Assembly: GCA_002298665.1 (NCBI GenBank)
Contig: DBKW01000071.1
Coordinates: 1 to 11,279, forward strand
Source of the DNA: Verrucomicrobia bacterium UBA740
GTDB lineage: Bacteria; Verrucomicrobiota; Kiritimatiellia; RFP12; UBA1067
Length of the DNA stretch: 11,279 bases
Direction: 5' to 3'
Shown: piece by piece, positions 5,965-11,279 of the stretch
Position numbering within the stretch: position 1 is the stretch's first letter
Layout of the letters: every line of letters begins with the position of its first letter
Made by a program: the position numbers and the translations under genes
The notes under the pieces: generated by a model
The model's input: only the letters and a program-made list of their open reading frames with translations
Databases searched by the model: none
Told to the model about the DNA's origin: nothing

Positions 5965-7118
5965 AGGTTTGCTTCGAGACATTCGGCTGCCGCCTCAACC
6001 GGGCGGAAGCGCTCCAAACCGAGGCCGACTACCTCGCCCAGGGCTGGACGACGACCGACAGCCATTCCGACGCCGACCTCATCGTGGTGCGCGGATGCAG
6101 CGTGACGGCGCGGGCCCAACACGACTGCGAACGGCTGATCGACCACCTGCGGCGCAAATATCCCGTGAAACGCCTGATCGTGACGGGCTGCCTGCCCGGC
6201 GCACAGCGCGAAATCCGCCCCGCCGCCCCGGACGCGATACCGGTCCGCACGGCGCGCGCCTACCTCAAGGTCCAGGACGGGTGCAACGCCGCGTGCACGT
6301 TTTGCATCGTCCCGACCTTCCGCGGCAGAAGCGTCAGCGTGCCTTTCGACGAAGTTTTGGACCGCGCCCGGCGGTTCATGGACGCCGGCTACCGCGAACT
6401 TGTCGTGACCGGATGCAACCTCTCGCAGTATGCCGCGGACGGCAAGCGGCTGGTGGACCTGTTGGCGGCGCTGGCGCGGATTTGCGCCCCGACCTGCCGT
6501 ATCCGCCTGGGCTCGCTCGAACCCGTCCCCGCCGCCCGGGATGTTGTCGCGCTCATGGCCGAAAACGCCGCGTTTTGCAAGTTTTTGCATCTGCCCATCC
6601 AATCGAACGCGGACCTCGTCCTGCGCGCCATGCACCGCCCCTACACCTCGGCCGACGTGGAATCCATCCTGAACGACGCGCTGAAACGCATGCCGCTCCT
6701 GGGTCTTGGGTGCGACCTCATGACGGGCTTCCCGGGCGAAACGGAGTACGACTTCCTCCGGACGGAGGTCCTGCTCGCGCGCTACCCCTTTTCGAAAGTC
6801 CACATTTTCCCCTACTCGGAGCGTCCGGGAACCGCCGCGGAAAGTCTGGGGGGCGTGGTCCCGCGCGAGATTCGCCTGGCGCGGGCCCGGCGGCTGGCCA
6901 AAACGGCCGAAGCGGCGCGCACGCGTTTTGCCGGGAAGTTCATTGGGCGCGACGTGACGCTCGTCGTGGAAGACGCCGCGCATCTGGCGGGCTGGACAAG
7001 CGAGTACCTTTGGTGCCGCGCCGCGGGCACGTACAACGAACCGACCGCCCGCAAGAAACTGCGCACCCTGCACGTCATCAGGACGGACGGCGACACACTC
7101 GTAGGAATACCCCTGTAA
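5961..7118 (+). CDS. mtaB: tRNA (t6A37) methylthiotransferase, MtaB type
   Basis: This radical SAM enzyme probably adds a methylthio group to t6A at position 37 of tRNAs reading ANN codons. The N-terminal MTTase domain has its three cluster cysteines at C10 (TFGCRLNRAE), C46 (VRGCSVT) and C77 (VTGCLPG). The radical SAM cluster CxxxCxxC is at C108, C112 and C115 (DGCNAACTFC). A TRAM-like tail spans about 315-385. The TFGCRLN start speaks for MtaB over MiaB or RimO. At 385 residues it is shorter than usual (about 430-450, from memory). The gap from C77 to C108 is only 31 residues, so the linker between the domains appears trimmed, while all cluster ligands remain. It overlaps the upstream gene by 4 nt and the downstream gene by 1 nt (TAATG). 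MtaB is the likely subfamily; general MTTase identity is certain. Confidence 0.9.
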   Translation: MKVCFETFGCRLNRAEALQTEADYLAQGWTTTDSHSDADLIVVRGCSVTARAQHDCERLIDHLRRKYPVKRLIVTGCLPGAQREIRPAAPDAIPVRTARAYLKVQDGCNAACTFCIVPTFRGRSVSVPFDEVLDRARRFMDAGYRELVVTGCNLSQYAADGKRLVDLLAALARICAPTCRIRLGSLEPVPAARDVVALMAENAAFCKFLHLPIQSNADLVLRAMHRPYTSADVESILNDALKRMPLLGLGCDLMTGFPGETEYDFLRTEVLLARYPFSKVHIFPYSERPGTAAESLGGVVPREIRLARARRLAKTAEAARTRFAGKFIGRDVTLVVEDAAHLAGWTSEYLWCRAAGTYNEPTARKKLRTLHVIRTDGDTLVGIPL

Positions 7119-7798
7119 TGGCCGGCGAAACGCAGAAAACCGCGGCGGTCTGCCTGCGCATCCATCCGTGGTCCCGCACGAGCCACATCGTTTCGTGGCT
7201 CACGCCCGACGGTCCCCTTTCCACGATCGTCAAGGGCGCCGTGCGCCCGAAAAGCGCGTTTCTAGGCCAGTACGACCTGAACTATACGTGCGAAATCCTC
7301 TACTATGTCCGCGGACGCCGGGGCTTGCACCCGTTGCGCGAATGCGCGCCCCTGAATCTGCGCGAAAACCTGCGCGGCGATTTCCGGAACCTGGCGCTGG
7401 CGGGCTATTTTAGGGAGCTGATGGTCCAGTTCGCCCCGGCGGGTGCCGAAGCGCAGCAGTGGTACGGCACGCTGGAAGACGCCCTGGAGAATCTGACGCA
7501 CGCATCCGGCGCGGCGGCGTCCACCCGCCTCGGGTTTTTGCTGGACTTCGAGATCAAGGTGCTTTGCCTCGCCGGTCTCGACCCGCGCCTCGAGGCCAGG
7601 CAAGGGCTCTTTGTCCTTCGCGGCGCGCGCCAGATACCCGTTTCCGCCCCGGTGGCGCACTGCCTGCACAATCCGCGCGCCGAAAAGGACCTGTCGACCT
7701 TGCGCGACGCGGCCCGTGCGCTGGGCGTATTCTACATGTTTCATCTGGACACGAAGCCGGAAAACCGGCGGAATGTCCTCAAGCTGATTTCAACCTAA
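7118..7798 (+). CDS. recO: DNA repair protein RecO
   Basis: RecO works in the RecFOR pathway, loading RecA onto SSB-coated single-stranded gaps and annealing strands. The protein is 226 residues, within family range. The N-terminal OB-fold is clear: CLRIHPWSRTSHIVSWLTPD, then VKGAVRPKSAFLGQYDLNY. The C-terminal part is helical and contains LGFLLDFEIKVLCLAGLDP. I see no CxxC pairs in the C-terminal half, so the zinc site known from some RecO proteins (such as Deinococcus) is absent, as in E. coli RecO. The start ATG overlaps the mtaB stop (TAATG). The next gene begins 18 nt after the stop, so readthrough is likely. Confidence 0.9.
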   Translation: MAGETQKTAAVCLRIHPWSRTSHIVSWLTPDGPLSTIVKGAVRPKSAFLGQYDLNYTCEILYYVRGRRGLHPLRECAPLNLRENLRGDFRNLALAGYFRELMVQFAPAGAEAQQWYGTLEDALENLTHASGAAASTRLGFLLDFEIKVLCLAGLDPRLEARQGLFVLRGARQIPVSAPVAHCLHNPRAEKDLSTLRDAARALGVFYMFHLDTKPENRRNVLKLIST

Positions 7799-7816
7799 GA
7801 TAAAGGAGAAAGCAAA

Positions 7817-8974
7817 ATGACTAAACTACACATCGCTGGTACAGCACTGGTTGCCGCGGCAATCCTCGCGGGCTGCGCTGACAAGAATGAAACGGAAACA
7901 GCTTCCGTGAAGCAGGAGGCGGCGGCCCAGAAGGCGCAAGACCCCAACACCATCTTGCTCGTCGTCGGCGAAGAAAAACTGACCCGCGGCGCGTTGGACG
8001 CCCAGGTCGAGAAGATTCTCGTGGCGCAGGGCGACCGCATTTCGACGAACGACATCCCCTTCTTCAAGGCGCAGGTCGGCAACCAGATCGCCCAGCAGTT
8101 CCTCCTCCAGAACGCCCTGGCGCAGAAAGCCCGCGCGCTCGGCTACAAGGTGACGGACGAAGACATCAAGGCGCGCGAAGCCGACTTCCTGGAAGCCGTG
8201 AAAGGCCAGCCCGACGCCCCGAAGTCGCTCGAGGAAGCCGCCGAGAAGTCTCCGCTGGGCAAGGAACGCGCGATGGCCGAAATCCGCGACGGCATCCTGA
8301 TCGACAAGATGCTCAAGGCGGAAGTCGTCGACAAGATGACGCAGGATTTCGCCGCCGAAGCCCGCAAGGAAATCGCCGCGGTCGAGAGCAACAACCTCGC
8401 GATCGTCCAGTCGCCCGTATTCGCCAAGGCGGAAGCCAAGCTGAAGGAACTCAAAGCCGAAATCGAAGCGGCCCCCGACAAGGCGGCGAAGTTCGCTGAA
8501 CTCGCGAAAGCCAATTCGGACTGCCCCTCGAAGGAAAAAGGCGGCGATCTCGGCGAATTCTCACGCGGCATGATGGTCCCGGCCTTCGAAGAAGTCGCCT
8601 TCACCCTCGAGCCCGGAAAAATTTCCGACCCGGTCAAGACGCAGTTCGGCTACCACCTCATCATGGTGACGGAAAAGATCCCCGCCGTGGCCGCCAAGGA
8701 CGGCCAGCCCGCGGAACCCGAGAAGGTCAAAGCCAGCCACATCCTCATCAAGACGCCCGTGGTGCGCGACGTGCCGAAGGCCGATGAACTGGAGAAGATC
8801 CTCAAGAGCATCGCCAGCCGCCAGAAAGTCCAGGCGTTCATCCTGGAAACCATCAAGGAATCCTCTAAAAACGGCCAGATCACCGTGGCGGAAGAGTTCA
8901 AGCAACTCATGCCCGCCAACGAGGCGGCGGAACAATCCCAAACAACGCCTGTTGAAAACAAGCCCGCGAAATGA
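7817..8974 (+). CDS. PpiC/SurA-like peptidylprolyl isomerase lipoprotein
   Basis: The protein is 385 residues. The lipobox ILAGC with lipidated C20 ends a short hydrophobic signal, so it is anchored to a membrane on the periplasmic side and probably helps outer-membrane or secreted proteins fold. AAGGAG (7803-7808) lies 8 nt before the ATG. Residues about 48-185 resemble a SurA_N-like helical chaperone part. The parvulin core has GGDLGEFSRG (242-251), MVPAFEEVAF, and a following PVKTQFGYHLI. The usual first strand with its catalytic His (ASHIL) is replaced by NNLAIVQSP (192-200), while a good ASHILIKTP copy sits at 306-314, behind the core, in what looks like a second partial domain. Catalysis by the first domain is therefore doubtful and a chaperone-only role is possible. 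A separate promoter for the next gene lies in its last codons. Confidence 0.88.
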   Translation: MTKLHIAGTALVAAAILAGCADKNETETASVKQEAAAQKAQDPNTILLVVGEEKLTRGALDAQVEKILVAQGDRISTNDIPFFKAQVGNQIAQQFLLQNALAQKARALGYKVTDEDIKAREADFLEAVKGQPDAPKSLEEAAEKSPLGKERAMAEIRDGILIDKMLKAEVVDKMTQDFAAEARKEIAAVESNNLAIVQSPVFAKAEAKLKELKAEIEAAPDKAAKFAELAKANSDCPSKEKGGDLGEFSRGMMVPAFEEVAFTLEPGKISDPVKTQFGYHLIMVTEKIPAVAAKDGQPAEPEKVKASHILIKTPVVRDVPKADELEKILKSIASRQKVQAFILETIKESSKNGQITVAEEFKQLMPANEAAEQSQTTPVENKPAK

Positions 8975-8980
8975 TATAAT
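8952..8980 (+). promoter_or_regulatory. Strong sigma-70 promoter for the small basic protein gene
   Basis: TTGAAA (8952-8957) and TATAAT (8975-8980) are 17 bp apart, and TGA before TATAAT makes the -10 extended. The -10 follows directly on the ppiC stop codon. The 15 bases 8971-8985 (ATGATAT, A, ATATCAT) form a perfect inverted repeat around one central base and could bind a regulator, or may simply reflect the -10 sequence. Start is expected near 8987. Confidence 0.85.
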
Positions 8981-9010
8981 ATCATCTCACATCTTGAAAG
9001 GATAATCGAA

Positions 9011-9166
9011 ATGAGCCAGCATGCATCTCTTAAGGGTCACGGTAAGATCACCTCGAAGCGCAATGTTCTGAAGCGCTTCGAGCGCGTCAACCTTCTCCAG
9101 AAGCGTGGAGAGTGGAAGGAAGGCAGCCGTGGTCTGGGTCTGAAGAAGACGAAACCTGAGGCCTGA
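9011..9166 (+). CDS. Small basic protein of the PVC-group family
   Basis: This 51-residue protein is too short for most gene finders. It starts MSQHASLKGHGKITSKRNVL, continues with KRFERVNLLQKRGEWKEG, and ends in a lysine-rich tail. The pattern SxHxSLK, RNVLKRxER and GxWxEG with a lysine tail matches the small basic protein family of Verrucomicrobia, Planctomycetes and Chlamydiae that I recall as TIGR04137 (recalled, not searched). The strong positive charge suggests RNA or ribosome binding, but the function is not established to my knowledge. AAGGA (8998-9002) lies 8 nt before the ATG. It has its own strong promoter and a perfect terminator, so it is a one-gene unit with probable high expression. 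Codons such as CGT and GGT are commoner here than in the neighbours, which fits. Confidence 0.88.
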   Translation: MSQHASLKGHGKITSKRNVLKRFERVNLLQKRGEWKEGSRGLGLKKTKPEA

Positions 9167-9182
9167 TCGGCCTGAGAGTAAA

Positions 9183-9224
9183 AAAGGGAGAACGCGCGCA
9201 TGTCGTGCGTTCTCCCTTTCCTTT
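9183..9224 (+). terminator. Intrinsic terminator after the small basic protein gene
   Basis: AAAGGGAGAACGC (9183-9195) and GCGTTCTCCCTTT (9207-9219) form a perfect 13-bp stem. It can be extended inward by G-T, C-G and G-C pairs to a 5-base loop. CCTTTT follows. Because the A run before the stem mirrors the tail, some stop in the other direction is possible too. Confidence 0.92.
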
Positions 9225-9285
9225 TATAGACCTCCCGCAGGACAAACCCCCCGCGGGCAGAAACGCCGGAGGCGCCCGAAAACGA

Positions 9286-9313
9286 CCCCAAACCGCCGCG
9301 GTTCGGTTCGGGG
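9286..9313. terminator. Weak hairpin between convergent genes, possible purB terminator
   Basis: CCCCAAACCG (9286-9295) and CGGTTCGGGG (9304-9313) pair with one mismatch around an 8-base loop. Read on the minus strand it lies about 135 bases after the purB stop and is followed by GTCGTTTTC, a poor T tract. I see no gene in the whole stretch 9225-9448 and no better terminator for purB. Confidence 0.3.
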
Positions 9314-9448
9314 GCATTTCATCCGTTTTGCGAACGGGGGCGCGCGCACGCAAGGGAGACATTAGCGCACGGAACAACCGAAATCACACGCTTTTCTGCG
9401 AGTTTTCCGGTGTTTCGCGCAAGTTGCACGGACCCTAGCCGCGCTTTT

Positions 9449-10810
9449 TTAGACTAGGCTCGCCAGTTTTTCCGCCAGACCCACATAGGTCGCCGGCGTC
9501 AAAGCCAGAAGCCGCGCCTTGTCGTCCGCGGGAAGCGGCAACGCTTCCACGAAATCCCGCATGATTTCGGCCGTGACACGCCGTCCGCGCGTCAGTTCTT
9601 TCAGCCGCTCGTAGGGGTGGTCCATGCCGACTTTGCGCATGACCGTCTGGATGGGTTCGGCGAGGACTTCCCAGTTATGGTCCAAGTCCTCGGCCAGGCG
9701 TTCCGCATTCAGTTCGAGCTTGCCCAGGCCCTTGATTGTCGAGCGGATGGCGATAAGCGTATAGCCGAAGCCCACGCCCATGTTGCGGAGCGTGGTGGAG
9801 TCCGTCAAGTCGCGCTGCAGGCGCGAAATCGGCAATTTGCGCGCCATGAAGCCGAGGATGGCGTTCGCGAGGCCCAGATTGCCCTCGGAATTCTCGAAAT
9901 CGATCGGATTCACCTTGTGCGGCATCGTGGAGGAGCCGATTTCGCCCTTCACCGTGCGCTGTTTGAAGTACCCCATCGAGACGTAGAGCCAGATATCGCG
10001 GTCGAAATCGAGCAGGATGCTGTTCCAGCGCTGGATCGCGTCGAAAAGTTCGGCAATTCCGTCGTGGCTTTCGATCTGGGTGGTCAGGCGGTTCTGGCGC
10101 AGGCCGAGCCCTTCGATGACGCCGCGGGCGAGTTTCTCCCAGTCCACCGCGGGATAGGCGGCCAGATGCGCATTGAAGTTCCCGACCGCGCCGTTCATCT
10201 TCGCCGGCATGACGAGACGGTCGATTTCCGCCGCCTGGCGCACAAGCCGCGCGGCGACGACGGCGAATTCCTTGCCGACCGTCGTGGGCGAAGCGGGCTG
10301 TCCGTGCGTATGGGCGAGCATGGGCACGGCGGCGTACGCCTGCGCGTCCGCGGCGATTTTCGCCGTCGTCTCGTCCATCGCCGCACGCAAAACCGCCTTG
10401 CCGTCGCGCAGCATGAGCGCGTGCGCCATGTTGTTGATGTCCTCGCTCGTGCAGGCGAAGTGGATGAATTCGGCACGCGACGCGAGGCTCGTATCCTTCA
10501 CCTTCTCCTTCAGAAAGTATTCCACCGCCTTCACGTCGTGGTTCGTCGTCCGCTCGATTTCCTTCACGCGCCGGGCGTCGGCGAGGGAAAAGTCCGCCGC
10601 GATCGCGTGCAGCGCCGCGCGTTCCCCGGACGAAAGCGCCGGACATTCCGCGATTTCCGCGGCCTCGCACAAAGCCTCCAGCCAGGCGCATTCCACGCGC
10701 ACGCGGCGTTTGATCAGCCCGAATTCGGAGAAAACGTCCGTCAATTCGGCGCATTTCGAGGCATAGCGCCCGTCAAGAGGCGAAATAGCAGTCAAAGTAT
10801 CCAATTCCAT
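9449..10810 (-). CDS. purB: Adenylosuccinate lyase, E. coli PurB type
   Basis: This enzyme splits SAICAR to AICAR and fumarate in purine synthesis, and adenylosuccinate to AMP and fumarate in AMP formation. The protein is 453 residues, close to E. coli PurB (456). The start MELDTLTAISPLDGRY matches the family start almost word for word and fixes the ATG at 10810; an upstream in-frame start at 10891 would add a tail encoded by promoter sequence. Visible signatures are TSEDINNMAHAL, the AHTHGQPASPTT histidine block, and GSSTMPHKVNPIDFEN, the fumarase/aspartase superfamily signature with its catalytic serine loop. No Shine-Dalgarno sequence precedes the ATG and the -10 box ends 7 nt before it, so the mRNA is probably leaderless. 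It is a single gene, convergent with the small basic protein gene. Confidence 0.97.
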   Translation of the reverse strand: MELDTLTAISPLDGRYASKCAELTDVFSEFGLIKRRVRVECAWLEALCEAAEIAECPALSSGERAALHAIAADFSLADARRVKEIERTTNHDVKAVEYFLKEKVKDTSLASRAEFIHFACTSEDINNMAHALMLRDGKAVLRAAMDETTAKIAADAQAYAAVPMLAHTHGQPASPTTVGKEFAVVAARLVRQAAEIDRLVMPAKMNGAVGNFNAHLAAYPAVDWEKLARGVIEGLGLRQNRLTTQIESHDGIAELFDAIQRWNSILLDFDRDIWLYVSMGYFKQRTVKGEIGSSTMPHKVNPIDFENSEGNLGLANAILGFMARKLPISRLQRDLTDSTTLRNMGVGFGYTLIAIRSTIKGLGKLELNAERLAEDLDHNWEVLAEPIQTVMRKVGMDHPYERLKELTRGRRVTAEIMRDFVEALPLPADDKARLLALTPATYVGLAEKLASLV

Positions 10811-10817
10811 GGCACAT

Positions 10818-10826
10818 ATTATACCA
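10818..10826 (-). promoter_or_regulatory. Extended -10 promoter of purB, giving a probable leaderless mRNA
   Basis: On the minus strand TGGTATAAT (10826-10818) is a perfect extended -10. The last T is 7 nt from the purB ATG, so transcription would start at or within two bases of the start codon (about 10811). The -35 position has only TTCGCG (10846-10841), a weak match. The surrounding 14 bases equal those at aspS. Confidence 0.75.
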
Positions 10827-10890
10827 TATCTAAGGCCGGACGCGAACCCCCTTTCCGCGCCTGCTCTCTCGCAATTTGCAGTCAAAACCA

Positions 10891-10904
10891 CCCAATGGTA
10901 GGGG
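10891..10904 (+). repeat. Partial third copy of the CCCAAYGGTAGGGG repeat
   Basis: CCCAATGGTAGGGG differs by one base from the CCCAACGGTAGGGG core of the longer copy starting at 10963. The hairpin part that follows the core in the other copies is missing here. Confidence 0.45.
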
Positions 10905-10956
10905 GTAATTTAACCGTGAAGAGAATGTAGAAAATGTAGACGAGGGAGGGCCCATG

Positions 10957-10999
10957 CCCCAACCCAACGGTAGGGGCCACAGACCCCTGTGACCCGCCG
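10957..10999 (+). repeat. Intergenic repeat copy A with hairpin
   Basis: The copy contains CCCCAACCCAACGGTAGGGG, then GGGCCACAG, ACCC, CTGTGACCC, which folds into a stem with one C/A mismatch and a four-base loop. It is matched in inverted orientation by 11169-11214. Confidence 0.7.
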
Positions 11000-11014
11000 C
11001 CATTGGACGCCTCA

Positions 11015-11072
11015 CGGGACGACCGGGACGGACGCGACATCCAAGACAGTCCCGGTCGTCTCGGATGTCCCG
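11015..11072. repeat. Interleaved palindrome cluster
   Basis: GACGACCGGGAC (11018-11029) and GTCCCGGTCGTC (11049-11060) are perfect 12-bp inverted repeats. GACATCC (11036-11042), inside that loop, pairs with GGATGTC (11063-11069), outside it. CGGGAC (11015-11020) can also pair with GTCCCG (11067-11072). The crossing pairs could form a pseudoknot in RNA or alternative cruciforms in DNA. Confidence 0.65.
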
Positions 11073-11168
11073 TTTACTCTTCTCTCTCTACAATTCTATC
11101 ACTCTTTACGGCCAATATCAGATAGGCCCCACTCTCCACGTTCTCCTGATCTCCACGGCCATTTCCGT

Positions 11169-11214
11169 GCGGGCGGCAGGGGACTGCCGCCCCTACCGTT
11201 GGTTGGGGGGGGGG
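11169..11214 (-). repeat. Intergenic repeat copy B, inverted relative to copy A, ending in G10
   Basis: On the minus strand a C10 run (11214-11205) is followed by AACCAACGGTAGGGGC, then the hairpin GGGCGGCAG, TCCC, CTGCCGCCC with a perfect 9-bp stem. It shares the AACGGTAGGGGC core and the hairpin layout with copy A. The G10 run on the plus strand is the second ten-base G tract in the window. Confidence 0.7.
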
Positions 11215-11279
11215 TGTGCGAAGCCCTTGGCGGAACGTTAGTGGAGCCTTTGTCGCCCCTCGGAGTTTATTTTTCCTGG

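Larger units (their letters stand above)
10827..11279. other. Gene-free, repeat-rich intergenic region
   Basis: About 450 bases without a convincing coding frame. Besides the repeats listed separately, 10911-10950 holds two close copies of ATGTAGA within an A-rich stretch, and 11073-11130 is pyrimidine-rich and lower in GC than the genes. TTGTCGCCCCT near the right edge (11250-11260) also occurs at 3518-3528. No promoter or start of a gene reading off the right edge could be recognised. Confidence 0.6.

Noticed and set aside
9205..9438. Short frames on both strands between the small basic protein gene and purB
   Set aside because: They begin inside the terminator hairpin or lack ribosome binding sites, and their composition is Arg/Pro-rich noise.
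9617..10930. A 437-codon plus-strand frame over purB
   Set aside because: Antisense to a certain purB, no recognisable domain, and His/Arg/Val-rich shadow composition.
10830..11015. 61-codon minus-strand frame upstream of purB
   Set aside because: It translates the CCCAAYGGTAGGGG repeats, overlaps the suspected purB -10 flank, and shows no family match.

Overview
The window looks like chromosomal DNA from a GC-rich bacterium of the PVC group (Verrucomicrobiota, Kiritimatiellota or Lentisphaerota type). The main pointer is the 51-residue basic protein at 9011-9166, which resembles a small basic protein family that I associate with Verrucomicrobia, Planctomycetes and Chlamydiae. The phylum is an inference from recognised motifs. 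No search was run.

Layout. The left edge (1-68) may hold the last codons of a rightward gene. From 3468 down to 188 everything reads leftward. First comes an SGNH/GDSL-type hydrolase whose membrane-anchor start is cut from its catalytic body by a run of ten G. Next comes a three-gene unit of a GT4-like glycosyltransferase, an ECF sigma factor and a one-pass membrane protein that overlaps the sigma gene by 8 nt and has a QW-type motif outside the membrane. These genes point to cell-surface polysaccharide work with its own sigma-factor control.

From 3683 to 7798 a tight rightward operon carries aspS, a CPBP-family membrane protease, an MtaB-type tRNA methylthiotransferase and recO, with overlaps of 4, 4 and 1 nt. 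A PpiC/SurA-like lipoprotein follows after 18 nt. The small basic protein then has its own strong promoter and a perfect-stem terminator. The aspS, methylthiotransferase and small basic protein genes belong to translation, recO to recombinational repair, and the PpiC-like and CPBP genes to the envelope.

On the other strand, 10810-9449 is purB. Its -10 box lies so close to the start codon that the mRNA is probably leaderless. The aspS and purB promoters share an identical 14-base extended -10 block, and the small basic protein promoter has a close variant.

The right end (10824-11279) has no convincing gene. It holds short repeats: an inverted pair with the core AACGGTAGGGGC whose hairpin stems differ by paired changes, a dense palindromic cluster, and a second run of ten G. 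No tRNA, rRNA, CRISPR array, transposase or phage gene was seen. I did not find a clearly new multi-gene system. The best candidates for new biology are the G10 switch in the hydrolase gene, the sigma factor/QW-motif membrane protein pair, and the repeat family at the right end.
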